Positions 33,724 through 44,782 of a stretch of DNA of 64,000 nucleotides are shown in pieces. Origin of the DNA: Gigaspora rosea (Eukaryota; Glomeromycota; Glomeromycetes; Diversisporales; Gigasporaceae); contig QKWP01000065.1 of the NCBI GenBank assembly GCA_003550325.1, forward strand, positions 28,674 to 92,673, given 5' to 3'. The notes beneath the pieces are model-generated. The model ran no database searches. It saw nothing but the letters and a program-made list of their open reading frames with translations, and was not told the origin of the DNA. The position numbers and the translations under genes are program-made. The stretch's first letter is position 1; each line of letters starts with the position of its first letter.

Positions 33724-35133
33724 CAATCATTCATAATTCAACAACTCTTTCCAATGATCCTTCAAACCAACAATCACTAAACGGATTTGCAACCAAGTGT
33801 TTAGTTAGTATAGAAAATAATATACAAAACTTCTCTTGTAGCAACTAGGACTAGTAGTCTTAAGCTTGATGAGTCTTCGAATTATTTGGAGACCTGAAAT
33901 AGAGTTAAAAAAGAACTCCCTTTGAGCAGTATTGTTACAGGACAGCTTTGGACAGTAGTTTGGACAATTTTGAACAATCTTGAACAATTAAATAAAGTAA
34001 AATTACTTAAAATTTTATTAAGACAATCTATTTTAATTTTATCTGAAATGTGTTCAGCACCTTAAAAAATATATAATCATATATTTTTTAGACAAATTTA
34101 ATAATTATTAAAGCCTGTATAAGCTTTGGACAATCTTGGACACTTGGACATTTTGGATATGGACAAGGCCAAAAAAGGCCTTGGACAGCCAAAACGTACA
34201 ATACTGCCTTTGGGTTTTTGGCTCTCCAGTAGAAGTCTATAGAACTATCGAACAAGTAGTTGGTAAATACTGGAAGTATATGTTAAGAACTTGTAGAAGC
34301 ATTAGTGGAAGCAAGCTCCTGGTTTTCTATACTATTCTATACTTTGCAAACTCCTAACTCCTACACTCTCTCTACGTTGGTTTTCCAGCCTCCCATATGG
34401 CTTTTCGCAAAATTTTTACCAAAAAGTGGAAATTTTAACATACCCCCTTCAAAAGATCAACATTGTTTACCCATCCCAAAATGGAACTCAAGTCATGAGA
34501 AATCATGAGAAATCACAACACAAGCTGCTGATGTGTTCACGTGTATTGCAATGATTGACAGACGTCTATGGAGGGCTTCTAAAAAAGTTTTGATTAGCAT
34601 ATCTCAACCTCTTAGTTTAGTTTTTTCCTTATGGTTTTACTTTAGATACAGTAATGAGATCTTAGTTAATACTGTGTAATTTATAAGCATAGTATAGGTT
34701 TCGATTATACTATTATCTAGATTTGTTTTTCTTCTCTCTTTTGGTTTTTCTTTTTGTCGTTTTCTTTTCTTTTCTTTTGTTTTTTCTTTTTCCCCCTTTA
34801 CCTCCTTTTTGTATTCATTTTCTATTTTGTCTGTTTTTACTTTCTTTCTTTTTCATGTCCTTTGTGAAGAAGAAAAAATTTAAAGAAAAGAAAAAAATCG
34901 GTCTTGATATGGCATACAACGCCGGTGTCAGTGATAGTTGGGCATACATTGTACAAAAGTTCAAGCAAGTTCAGGCTCCGACTTGAGACGAAAGGTTGCT
35001 ATAGCGGATTGCTTTGTGTACCTAGTACTTGGAGAATTTCTTTTTGATAGAGTTTTAAAAGTAATTAGTAGCAGCATTGTATTACTCTTTCTCAAATAAT
35101 AAAAAGAAGCAAGATCGTTAAACATAAAAAAAA
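33724..35133 (+). mobile_element. PolyA retroposon family, copy 1 with 16-bp TSD
   Basis: Flanked by exact duplications AGAAACTTTTTGTATA at 33708-33723 and 35134-35149, the second preceded by an A-rich tail. The body includes CCAAAAAGTGGAAATTTTAA, CCTTCAAAAGATCAACATTG and a CT-rich tract (34725-34860), all shared with copies at 41361-42287, 62650-63777 and 52783-53877 (minus). No reverse transcriptase, so a borrowed LINE machinery is likely. It contains a 280-bp hAT MITE at 33927-34206. Confidence 0.8.
33927..34206. mobile_element. hAT MITE (CAGTATTGT ends), 280 bp
   Basis: Ends CAGTATTGTTAC and the complement of GTACAATACTG are inverted. Flanks CCTTTGAG (33919-33926) and CCTTTGGG (34207-34214) form an 8-bp duplication with one mismatch. 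Subterminal TTTGGACA/TTGGACA motifs recur about ten times. Removing it leaves a retroposon of about 1.1 kb, matching the other copies. Confidence 0.8.
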
Positions 35134-35205
35134 AGAAACTTTTTGTATAACTATAGCGAAAATAGCAAAATACTATGATGGAAATAGTCAGTCCCTTAAG
35201 TATAC

Positions 35206-35395
35206 ATTATTGGGCAAAAATTGTTGAATAACGGCAATTTGCCCAATAATGGTGTTATCTGGCAATTTATGATCATGATTAGTAGGGAGTTACTCACTGA
35301 GTTTTAATTTGAATAAACATGATTACGTTGTAACACATGAAAAAAATAATGGCAAGAAATTTTTTCATGATCATATGAGTTTGCCGGATAATTTA
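35206..35395. repeat. Two small adjacent inverted repeats
   Basis: ATTATTGGGCAAA...TTTGCCCAATAAT (35207-35249) is followed by TTATCTGGCAA.TT.ATGATCATGA whose complement lies at 35366-35392. Each is probably a short MITE or a remnant of one. Confidence 0.5.
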
Positions 35396-35670
35396 TACTA
35401 TATATAATTTATATTTTATATTTTATACATTCATTTTTTAGATTCAATATTCTATGAATAAGCTTTTGGTCAAAATCGGACGACTTGTTATTATCTTGGT
35501 AATGTAGCTATAACAAAAAAAGATAGAACATGCCAAGAAATTAAGTTGTACAAATTTGCAAGTTCAGAACTTCAAAAAATACAATATAAATTAGTTGATC
35601 CTGATTTGGATTTACAAATAAAATTAAATAATAAACTGTTAAATAAAAATATAAAAAATAATCTATTTGT

Positions 35671-36833
35671 GGGTGTAGCGACTTAGAGAAGTTGGTAAGT
35701 TGTTACCCCCAAGTGGCAGGTCTAGGGTTCAAATCCACTAATGACGCTTTGAAAAAATAGACCTGTGTTCCAGTAACTGTTTCCTGTCGATCGGTTGGGT
35801 ACATTACCTGTAGTCCTTGGTTACCATCTTGAATGGGAGCTTTTGGGCGAAGTTGTGTCTTGTAGCACAGACAAATCCAAGGAACTGGGAAAACAGAACC
35901 CATTTGGCAAGACCCGAGTAAGGAGGTAGCAAAAGATCTTTGATGGTACTACCAAAACCAGAATATTGGACCGGAGTCGAAGTACCGGACGTTAACCTCA
36001 GGGACAAGATCTACCAACCTAGCCGCCAGATCGGGTACCGGAGAAAAAGGACCTATGTTATAGAAGTAGGTACCAGGGTGAAAAAAACCATAATGGCACC
36101 TAATGCCAGAGATCAATCCTTCCGGGCCATCTGGATTGGAAGTCTGAGAAAACCGGTGAAGGACCGTTAGGAAAGTGATGGTGGGTACCGGAGTTGGAGT
36201 GAACCTTACAAGGGCAGAAGTAGGTATTGGTAAGAGGACAGAGGTAACCCTGTCTCGCAAGTGTTGGCCTCAGTCATAGCGATAAGTACCGAAGTGTAGG
36301 TGAATACCTGATATGGGACAGGTACCGCTCTACCAAGTCTCCCGTCGAGAATAACAGGACCGGAAATACCCAGCTGGGTTCTAAGGCAATGGATAAGTAT
36401 CCGGAACTTGCTGACTGACTTATGTAACAGGCCTGTTCTGGTGATACAAGATGGGTTGGCAGGCGGAACATGGATCAGACGGTTTAAATAGGCAATTCTC
36501 GTAGTTGGGTTGCAGGTATGGCAGCTAGTGTGGAACCCTTGGGCGGACTACTTAAATTAGACACCAAAAGTGTACGTATGGCTAAATGTATCCTTGTCTA
36601 TGTGGATCAGAGGGTTTAAATAGGCAATTCCCATAGTTGGGTTGCAGGTATGGCAGCTAGTGTAGAACCCTTGGGCGGACTATTTAAATTAGACACCAAA
36701 AGTGTACGTGTAGCTAAATGTATCCTCGTCTATATAACAAATACCAGTATTTCCTCTAGAGGATACTGACAGTCCTAATATCTTGAATAAAATTCCTAAG
36801 TCCCAAGACAGGCACTTTAATTAAAAAAAAAAT
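35671..36833 (+). mobile_element. tRNA-headed retroposon A (SINE-like), 1.16 kb, GC-richer
   Basis: The head has TAGAGAAGTTGG (A-box-like, 35685) and GGTTCAAATCC (perfect B-box pattern, 35729). The tail is an A(10) run plus AATAATAATA at 36822-36840. Near-duplicate flanks AATAATCTATTTGT (35657-35670) and AATAATACATTTGT (36834-36847) fit a target duplication. The body is markedly GC-richer than its surroundings and includes a 132-bp direct duplication. A truncated copy lies at 57004-57193 on the other strand. Long for a SINE; frames inside it are not considered genes. Confidence 0.65.
36472..36736 (+). repeat. 132-bp direct duplication in retroposon A
   Basis: GGATCAGACGGTTTAAATAG at 36472 and GGATCAGAGGGTTTAAATAG at 36604 start two copies of about 95 percent identity, each with GGGCGGACTA and ACACCAAAAGTGTACG. 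Confidence 0.9.
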
Positions 36834-36891
36834 AATAATACATTTGTATAAGTATCTTAAATTTTTTATATTATGTATACCGTATCCTATC

Positions 36892-37085
36892 ATGAATAAG
36901 CACCTCCTTTTTTTGAATTTTAAACTCAATGTTCTTGATTACTATCTAATTAAACTTAATAAAATTTATTTTTTTTAAATTTTATAAATCTATAAAATTT
37001 AAATAAATAAATTTTTATTAAATTTAATTAAATAAATTAATAAGATCGTTGAGTTTAAAATTTCAAAAAAGGTGTGCTTATTCAT
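36892..37085. mobile_element. MITE with ATGAATAAGCAC ends, 194 bp
   Basis: ATGAATAAGCACCTCCTTTT and the complement of the right end (ATGAATAAGCACACCTTTTT) continue as GAATTTTAAACTCAA on both sides, giving arms of about 40 bases. The centre is A/T only. Confidence 0.8.
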
Positions 37086-37446
37086 ATAAAATTAATTATA
37101 TATTTTTATTTATTTAGTGTATATTTAGCTGCACATAAACAAAATATCAATTTAAGAAAAATAAAAAACTATATAGAAGAACACCTGTGTTAAAATGTTT
37201 ATATTGCTATGATAATATAATGCTACTATTCTATTTTATTAGTTGTTCAAATTGGCATAATCAAGAAAAATTTTATTATTTATTAATAATATTAAAAAAA
37301 ATGTGGATCTTGACTTACTTCAACAACTTTTAGATAGATTGTATGAGATAAAAAAATTTATTAATAAAATAGTAATACAGTAGTACAAAATTTAGAGTGA
37401 TTTTTAAGCCAAATTAAAATCACAAGTATTTGAACTATTACTATAT
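37086..37446 (+). other. AT-rich sequence with exon-like fragments
   Basis: Short open fragments (for example GIIKKNFIIY and an INLRKIKNYIEEH piece near 37150) could be exons of the 35450-43800 gene, but none is long enough to support. Otherwise AT-rich. Confidence 0.25.
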
Positions 37447-37680
37447 ATGAGGACGAAATTGTTTCGGGTTCTAAAACCCAAAATTAAAATTTGAAAATGA
37501 AATTGGTTTTGATTTATTTTACTTGAAAGACGAACTTATTTGATACTTTTTTTGAATAAACAAAATTATAAAAAACATATCTATATAAATTTTATTTGCT
37601 CTTCCTTATAAAAAATTTCAATTTTCTCTAATGAAAATGAAATAGGCCTTTTTCAAAAATCAATTTCGGTGGCATCATTA
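37447..37680. repeat. ATGAGGACGAAA repeat, copy 1
   Basis: About 234 bases matching 61468-61700 at roughly 85 percent, with shared TTCTAAAACCC.AAATTAAAAT and TTTTCAAAAATCAATTTC. Motif GACGAA(A/C)T or a close variant recurs at intervals. Flanks AACTATTAC (left, about 37432-37440, and right from 37679) look like a 9-bp duplication. No inverted ends. Confidence 0.65.
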
Positions 37681-37989
37681 ACTATTACATTTTAAACTAT
37701 TAATACTATTTAATATGATTGATCTTGGTTAAAGTTTTGAAAAATCCTTCTGGCTCAATTTTAAGTATTGATTAACTTAATAAAAGTCTCTAGAAATAGG
37801 ACTTTTTTTTTTAATCTTACAACCCAGTGCTCTTTTCTGTAACTTTTTATAATGAGCCACCTTTACTATACCTATTTTAGATAAGCAGTCCGGCTTGCCT
37901 TTTGCTGCCCAAATGATCTTTCAGGTCCTTCACTACAGTGTTCTAGTTCTCGTTGACAGAGCTCTGGCCGCTCATTAAGTTACTGTGAT

Positions 37990-38352
37990 TAGAGATCTGA
38001 CTCAATGAATATATTCGAATATTCAATGAATATTCAAATATTCAAATATATAATTTTTTCACTGAATAAATATTCGAATATTTAAAATTTCACTAAATAT
38101 ATTCATTGAATATTCATATATATATAATTTTATAATTTTATTTTATTTTTTAATAATTTAGTTGCAATTTTATTGGCTAATTTAAGTGAGATAGTTATAT
38201 AATTTTTTAAAATTGAAATATATTTAATATTTAATGAATATTTAGTAAATATTCGAATATTTATTTAAAATATTTGAACAAATATTCGAATACTAAAAAA
38301 TTGAACAAATGAATATTTCAAATGCTTATTTTTTAAACAAGTCAGACCTCTA
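37990..38352. mobile_element. hAT MITE (TAGAGATCTGAC ends), 363 bp
   Basis: Flanked by perfect ACTGTGAT duplications (37982-37989, 38353-38360). Ends TAGAGATCTGACT and AAGTCAGACCTCTA. The interior is full of GAATATTCGAATATT-type repeats in both orientations. Confidence 0.9.
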
Positions 38353-38469
38353 ACTGTGATGAAGGCTTCATCCGGTTTGCCTTTCGCCACCCAAATGTAG
38401 GTTGGCACCATATTATTTATACTTTCTGCAGAGATGGCTGATCTTCTTCAGTTCAAGCCCTGTAGATAT

Positions 38470-38755
38470 TAGGGTTCCTCAAATTCAAATCAAATCAAAT
38501 ATTGGGTCAATTTGAATTTGATCAAATCAAATTGACCCTGATTTGAATTTGATTTGATTCAAATATTTGGATTTGAATTTGATTTGAATTTGAATTTTTA
38601 ATAGTAATTTTCAAATCAAATCAAATATTTGTCAAATCAAATCAAATTTGGTCAGATTTGAATTTGATCAAATCAAATATAGTCAAATTTGAATTTGAAT
38701 TTGATCAAATATTTGATTCAAATATTTGAAGATCAAATCAAATTGCGGAACCCTA
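38470..38755. mobile_element. hAT MITE (TAGGGTTCC ends), 286 bp
   Basis: Flanked by perfect GTAGATAT duplications (38462-38469, 38756-38763). Ends TAGGGTTCC and GGAACCCTA match the TAG-N-GTTCC pattern of the 5.56-kb hAT element. The body is CAAATC/GATTTG repeats, like the remnant at 8770-9248. Confidence 0.9.
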
Positions 38756-39392
38756 GTAGATATGTAATATTATACAGGGATGTTACTAAAAGTTCATGAA
38801 GTATCTATGGCCTCTTACTATGTCTTGTGAGTTTGGTTATTTCCAAATCAGGTTCTAACTATCAAATTCAAATTACCACCAGGCGGAGTTGAACTAGCAA
38901 TCTTCGAATGGAAACCTGGAAGCATAGCCACTATGCTATTGACCTGCAGGTCCTGGAAATAGGACTATATAGCTTATTCTATTAAATAACTTATTAATAT
39001 TAAATTTTATATATTATTATACTTATTATCTCGATTAGGGTGAATCTGATGAACCAATAGATGAATACTTTATAGTTTTATATAATAGTTCAAAAAAAAC
39101 ACATTGTTGTAAGTTATTAATTCTTACTAAATAATATAAAATTTCAAATAAATATATATTATATATATATATATATATCAGTTATATATATATATCTTTT
39201 TTTTTAATATAGCATATTCACATCGTACAGGCAATATTATTAAACAAGAAATAATAATTCAAAGCCTGCAATATTAAATTTCATATATTGATACCTATAA
39301 TTTAAAACAATCAAAGGGTATTCATTTGCATCTACCACCTCCACCTAATCGAGTGCCACTTACTATAATAATGTGTTTACAAGAATTAATAT

Positions 39393-40546
39393 TAGAGCAG
39401 TTACCTGGGTCAGGTTAACCCGTACGGGTCAGAAATTGGCACGGGTTATGCGGGTTACAGGTCAAAATCAGGTTGACCCAGGTTAGTATAACCTGTCAAG
39501 TTTATTATATAACTTGTGGTAAGTAATTTATGTTGACTATGAAATAAGCAGTAATTTTATACCCAATAGTAATTTTTTATAATAATGAAAGTAACGTTCA
39601 AAAATTGATTCCTACAAAAATGACAAACTAGACTTTTATTAAAACTTATTCTTCAATTGGTTGAAAATTAAAGAGTGACTAGAATGAGAGGCTTAGTGAA
39701 ATGAGCTGATTAGATTTGGCAGGTTGGGTGGGAGAGTTGTAGGTATAACATCTAATACTCAAAGTAATTTGAATAGTCTTACAATACAAACAAACTAACA
39801 CTTCTTTAACTACAGCTTGGGTTCTACTACTTGGGACCCAAATATCAGTCATCATAGATCAAATATTGGTGCAGAACAAATTAATTGTACAGTTTTTAAG
39901 TAATTTTAAGATACGTCAAATAACAAGAGAATTTTGTCTGATAGTTAAAATATTTTTTGTTTTATATCACTAAAAATTGATAACAATAAAATTTATATCA
40001 TCTATAAGATATATTCTTATGAAACACAGTTGTGGTCGAATATATTTAAAATGTATTCAATACAAATAAATTCTGAATTTATTTTAACAAATAAATGTTA
40101 TTGAAAATAAGAATTACTATATACTGTTTTTTTCTTTTTTTTTTTGTCCATTATATGATATATTATTCGCTATATTCATAGTATTTTTGTTTAAATTGAA
40201 ATACCTTATGATATCAATAATATTATTTTGATATTCTCCAAAGATCGTATATTAGACACTGCTAGCCTTAGTGTTGTATTGGGAATTTGTAGTTTCACTT
40301 TACTGTAATTAAATACTTGTAAGTATATAATTCCTGATCAATAAATGTCAAAACTTTTTGATTATTTTTATTGTGAAAAAGTTTGTTACACTAAGCTAAC
40401 TTTAAAAAGCATCATTAAAACTAGTTTAAAGCTTTGTTATATTAAAAAAATTATAACATGTTTGACTCGAGTCACAACTCGGGTCAATATCTGACCCAAA
40501 CTCATTTAACCCGAGTCACAATTTTTTGACCCAGGTAATAGCTCTA
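39393..40546. mobile_element. Non-autonomous hAT element (TAGAGCAGTTACC ends), 1154 bp
   Basis: Flanked by perfect ATTAATAT duplications (39385-39392, 40547-40554). Ends TAGAGCAGTTACCTGGGTCA and TGACCCAGGTAATAGCTCTA. Subterminal ACCCGGGT/GACCCG motifs at both ends; the middle has no frame above background. Close in design to 2484-3127. Confidence 0.92.
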
Positions 40547-40584
40547 ATTAATATGCCAAACTGATGACAATACTACTAATATGA

Positions 40585-40915
40585 GGTGATTTCAATAGAA
40601 ACAGCCCATTTTTACATATATTTTATTTTGAGATAATTGAGTTTAATAATTTGTTTTGATTTTCGGACTGATCCAGGATTAACAAATTTCATGATTTTTA
40701 TTGGTTAAAGGAAACAGGTAACTATCGGGTAATCTCGTGATGTGTTGGCCCTACGCAGCCTCATGTAATTTTTTTTTACATTATCATCATTTTTTATTAT
40801 ACAAATCGACTTTTATTTATAATTGAAAAATGTTAGTCATATCAAAATTTATATAAATCTAATAAAAACTCAATTTTCAAAAAATTGTAAAAGTGCTGTT
40901 TTTATTGAAATCACT
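40585..40915. mobile_element. MITE family X, copy 2 (ends GTGATTTCAATA)
   Basis: The interior matches 8211-8547 (for example GATGTGTTGGCC and TCAATTTTCAAAAAATTG). Its terminal repeats GAGGTGATTTCAATAGAAAC and the complement of TTTTTATTGAAATCACTC agree with each other but not with copy 1's outermost bases. Confidence 0.8.
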
Positions 40916-40966
40916 CTATATTACACCAACATGAATTTTAACTGGCACATATATAAATATAAGTTT

Positions 40967-41308
40967 TACTAAAACGCACCTATGGTGTTTTACACCATGT
41001 TACACAAAACCATTAAAATAGCCAATCAAAATTTAAGATCAGGTGTAACATAAAATTTCAGTTTTTTTGTTTATTTTTTCATATCTCTAAAGTTTGCTTA
41101 TGAAACCACCTTTGGGGCTCTAATAAAAAAAATTCCTTGCTAAATTTTGGTATAAACTATGCCCCCTGCCCTATCCCAGGTCTCACCCTAACCCTAAGGT
41201 AATAAAATTTTATTTTTTGTTTTATAAAAGCTTATTTTTTGTTTTTGTTATACAGATTTGTAAATCTAATTTACCTATGGTGATAAAACACCATAAGTGC
41301 GTTTTATA
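40967..41308. mobile_element. MITE family Y (CTAAAACGCACC ends) with a CCCTAA patch
   Basis: Left CTAAAACGCACCTATGGTG + TTTTACACC and right complement (AAAACGCACTTATGGTG + TTTTATCACC) are inverted, bounded by TA. Inside are CACCCTAACCCTAAGG (41185-41200) and TTCCTTGC(T/A)AAATTTTGGT, the latter also at 62190. Related copies: 24787-24985 and 52690-52750. Confidence 0.75.
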
Positions 41309-41360
41309 ATAATTGTATAAATATAATTAAAAAAAAATTTTTTTAAAAAAAATTTAATTT

Positions 41361-42287
41361 GTCTCTCTGAAGTAAAATACAAAAACTATCAAATAGTAGT
41401 TGGTTACTAAGTAACCAGAAGTCTTTGTCATCAAGCTCAAACGTTTTTGGACTTTATGAAAGCTGTATATTTTTCTGTAGACTACAAAACTTACATGGTT
41501 TTAAACTCACGAAACAAGTTGGACCGTTTGGAACCTCCCTCATCCCTTTGGTCTTTTTCAAAATTTTGACAAATTGGGCATTTTGGCTTATCTCTCCAAA
41601 AGACCGACAATATTTACCTCCCCAATTTGGAAATATAGCTGCTATAATAAAGTCATGAATGGATTTTAGTCTTTTTAAATAAACAACAAATGACACGTGT
41701 TTGAGAAAACCTTGTAACGAAATTTTGTTCTAGAATATTCTTATAGCCGTAGTTTCTTTTATACACCTATCTCTACAGTTTTTTTTTAGGTTAGAGGCCA
41801 TTTTTTCTAGCAATAGTTTTTCGCCTATATATGATAAATTGAGTTTAGTTAGAGACTACTTTTCTTAGTATTATGTAATTTTTAAAATAGTCCATCCTGG
41901 TGCTAGGTCTTAATTGACCTGAGGCCTTGCTTTTTCTTTTTTTTTTTTCTTTTCTATAATTTGTTTTCTCGTTTTGTTTTTGTTTTTTTTTTTTACTTTT
42001 TACTACCTTTTTTTTTTATATTGCCCTTAGTAGTTTAGTTTTTTCCTTCTACTTCCAAGAATCTTTCCCCCAAAATATGCCCTTGTATAGTGGAGCGAGG
42101 CTGATGGACTAGTTGGTGTCTCCTGAAATGCCATGCAGCGATTTGTATTTGGTTTAGTTGTCTAAATTGGATGATGCCAGTATCTGTTTATTCTTTGTCC
42201 TACGGGTATTTGTACTAGTTTTTTATTAGTCTAATAAATCAAAGAGGTTGTATTTGGCAAGTCTCGCCTAAGAGGAAAAAAAAAAAG
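41361..42287 (+). mobile_element. PolyA retroposon family, copy 2
   Basis: Contains CTCCAAAAGACCGACAATATTTAC and a CT/T-rich tract (41920-42030) in the same order as copies 1, 3 and 4, and ends in an A-rich tail at 42275-42287. AAAAAATTTAATTT occurs just before (41347-41360) and just after it, a likely target duplication. The frames at 41425-41696 are spurious. Confidence 0.7.
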
Positions 42288-43800
42288 AAAAAATTTAATT
42301 TTTAAATTATATTTAATTTAGGAAATTTGTAAATAATGCAACCTATTTTTAGTATTATGTGAACAAAATTCAAAAGGAATTCATCCACAAGAACCAGGAC
42401 TTCTTGGAGTCATTTATAACTATTCATGCAATCTTAATAATATTCACGATTATATAAAGTAATTAGATATATATTATATATATATTAAACTTAAATTAAA
42501 ATTTTAATAAATTATTATTTTTTTTAGAATTTTTTGAAGATAGTCATATGATGATAATTTGTACAACTTTCGAACAACTATCAGAATGGTCCAAGTGTGA
42601 ACATTTTTAAATTGATCAAACGGGTTGCTAGTGAAATCAATGAATTTGAGATTAGTAATTATGATACAAGACATAATTTAAGTAAGCTAATCAGGATGCC
42701 TGTATAAATAAAGTTATTATTTTATCTAATTTATAACCTTAATATATTAATTTTTATTGAGTCCTTACTTATGTTAGAGTTTTCACTAATCAAGCTACGA
42801 TGATCGCATACCAAAGAATTTTTTGTGCATTGTTTGATCTTGTATCACAATTAACTAGCTTGTCACATCCTGGAGATTTTGCACAGGCTGGACTTGTTTT
42901 AAACGAAATTGATTAAACCAAAAAATTAGGAGGAACATTTAACTTATATATTTAAATCCTGCTATAGCTTGCTACTTTATAATATTTATTTATTTACTAT
43001 GGATTACAGTATTTTGTTTTTTATTTATTTATATAAAAAAAAAATATGATGATAACATAACTAATAACATGCTCGCATTGTTTATGGCTAAATCAGAAGA
43101 TAAAATTAATCGATTATTCGATGAAATTCAAGAAGTAGAAAATTTAGCAGGTTAGTAAATTTTATAATTTCTAAATAATTTTATAATACATATATTAATA
43201 TAGTTATCGTTATATATTAGATTGGGTTTCATTTTATCGGCAAAAATGGGTTATTGCATCTCTTAATAACTATATGTCACAAATTGACTGTAATATTTGG
43301 AAATCATCTCCTAATAATACGAACATTGTCGAAGCTGCTCATGCTTTAAGTAATCGACGTGGGAAAAGTTTAAAATTAATGAGTGCTATTCTGCAGTAAA
43401 TTCTGTTTTTATACGTATCATTTTAAATTATTATATTTTATAGTAGATAATTGATATTAATTTGTTTTGTAGAGGAAGGAAAAATTTACAGCAATTCATA
43501 TTCATCAACAATATAATGTACCCAATCACGGACGATACAAAGGCTCAATTAGTCGCAATGTTTTATTGAATAAATGTAAGGTAAACAAATAATTTAATTA
43601 TAAAATTTTTTTATTTTAAACCATTAGCAAAAGTTTCAAAAAAAACTATCAAAATAAAAAAAATCTGAAGTAATCGTTATTAATTTAACGAAAGTGATCA
43701 GAAAGAAAGTTCAACCGTTAATAAACTTGAAGATCAAGAACGGCTTTTAGCAATAAAAGAACGTGAGCTAGATATAAGAGAACTACATGTTTTTAATTAA

Positions 43801-44409
43801 CACTATTGGTTAGCTATATAATCATACAATTTATTTATTGAAAAAAAATTTTTTTCTAAAGTTTAAGTATTCAACAAGTAGTTCAAAAATGTAGACCGAT
43901 TAGTTACCAACTTTTCGATAAATTAATTTTTGATTCATATTACTACCGCAGTTACAATGTATTTGTATTATAAAGCACAACACTCTATGTCACCATCTCG
44001 ATATTCAAAAAAATGTCAAAAAACTATCTTAAAAATTGGTAAACCAACATAATTGCATGTGGGAAAAAAGTTTGAAATTGATGATAATGCCAATGATTTT
44101 TTATTGCATCGCTATAATAAATTAAAAACATGGATATATGTAACATACAAGCTTGTGAAAATCTTGATTTTTGTTAAAGCTATCTCGTAAAATCTTGATT
44201 TTGTGAGAGTATACAATCCCGCAAAAATCTTGATTTTTTTAAAAACTTTGTACTGTCTCATATCGATATATTTTTATTTTAAATTCTTTATGACTATTTT
44301 ATATATAATATATATTATGTGTATAGTATGCTAGATTTATATACTCAAGTATACACTACTCTACTAAACTATATGATGAGTTAGTTTTATATACTCAAAT
44401 GCGATTAAC
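43801..44409. other. AT-rich sequence with a broken frame
   Basis: About 43860-44150 keeps short coding-like pieces (IQQVVQKCRPISYQLFDKLI and KAQHSMSPSRYSKKCQ in another frame), probably a further decayed exon or neighbouring gene. The rest is AT-rich with CTTGATTTT repeats near 44150-44250. Confidence 0.3.
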
Positions 44410-44674
44410 ATATGGGCCCTCAAAAGTAGAAACCACCGAATTTGACTTTTTAAAAAAATTTGGTTGCTTAACTTTCAAGACCTATATCTCAATGAATTTC
44501 AAAGCTATTTCAATAATTTAAATTTTAAAATAAACTTTAAGATTTAATATTTCTTTTAAAATTTAAATTATTGAAATAGCTTTAAAATTCATTGAGATAT
44601 AGATCTTGAAAGTTAAGCAACCAAAATTTTTTAAAAAGTCAAATTCGGTGGTTTCTACTTTTGAGGGCCCATAT
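44410..44674. mobile_element. Near-complete foldback MITE, 265 bp
   Basis: ATATGGGCCCTCAAAAGTAG at the left pairs with the right end, and pairing runs for about 115 bases per arm (AAACCACCGAATTTGAC, GGTTGCTTAACTTTCAAGA, CTCAATGAATTT) with few mismatches; the loop is about 30 bases at 44530-44560. Confidence 0.9.
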
Positions 44675-44782
44675 TATACTAGTATTATACTCCACTAACT
44701 TTATTACGTAAACATATAAGGACAACTAAATTCAATTAGTAAAGTCATATGACTTTACTAATAATTGAAAGAGGACCCTTAA

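Larger units (their letters stand above)
37804..38955 (-). mobile_element. tRNA-headed SINE B (minus strand) carrying two hAT MITEs
   Basis: On the minus strand the head at 38955-38870 contains TAGCATAGTGG (A-box match) and AGTTCAACTCC (B-box, one mismatch) at tRNA-like spacing. The T run at 37804-37813 is its polyA tail. GAAATAGGACT occurs at 37793-37803 and 38956-38966, an 11-bp duplication. Without the MITEs at 37990-38352 and 38470-38755 the element is about 480 bp. A block with GCTTGCCTTTTGCTGCCCAAATG at 37886 is repeated in variant form at 38376. Confidence 0.7.
35450..43800 (+). pseudogene. Unidentified multi-exon gene shredded by insertions
   Basis: Scattered exon-like pieces on the plus strand, in order: RTTCYYLGNVAITKKDRTCQ and a Lys/Leu-rich run (35480-35665, cut by SINE A); GESDEPIDEYFIVLYNSS (39040-39110); a His/Pro-rich piece GIHLHLPPPPNRVPL (about 39310-39365); CEQNSKGIHPQEPGLLGVIY (about 42360-42460); NIFKLIKRVASEINEFEI (about 42600-42660); AYQRIFCALFDLVSQLTSL (about 42800-42870); ALFMAKSEDKINRLFDEIQE (43080-43145); WVSFYRQKWVIASLNNYMSQ, then TNIVEAAHALSNRRGKSLKL (43220-43395); FTAIHIHQQYNVPNHGRYKG (about 43480-43575); and a charged coiled-coil end, LEDQERLLAIKERELDIRE, with stop near 43800. 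The TN-x2-EA-x-HA-x2-NR block looks like a conserved domain core. I do not recognise the family. Frames break between pieces, so it is a pseudogene or a very intron-rich gene I have pieced together imperfectly. Confidence 0.4.

Noticed and set aside
34723..34986. Hydrophobic 87-residue protein
   Set aside because: Comes from the CT-rich tract of the retroposon and is not conserved among its copies.
35671..35740. A functional tRNA gene
   Set aside because: Has A- and B-box-like motifs but no full cloverleaf could be formed, and it is followed by a retroposon body with a polyA tail.
35703..36471. Six overlapping frames of 65-103 codons
   Set aside because: Caused by the GC-rich composition of retroposon A; they overlap on both strands and share no family features.
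37447..37480. A hammerhead ribozyme (ATGAG...CGAAA)
   Set aside because: Only part of the conserved core matches, and stem II and the outer stems cannot be formed in either copy.
38870..38955. A minus-strand tRNA gene
   Set aside because: Good A-box, weaker B-box and imperfect acceptor pairing; it is the head of SINE B.
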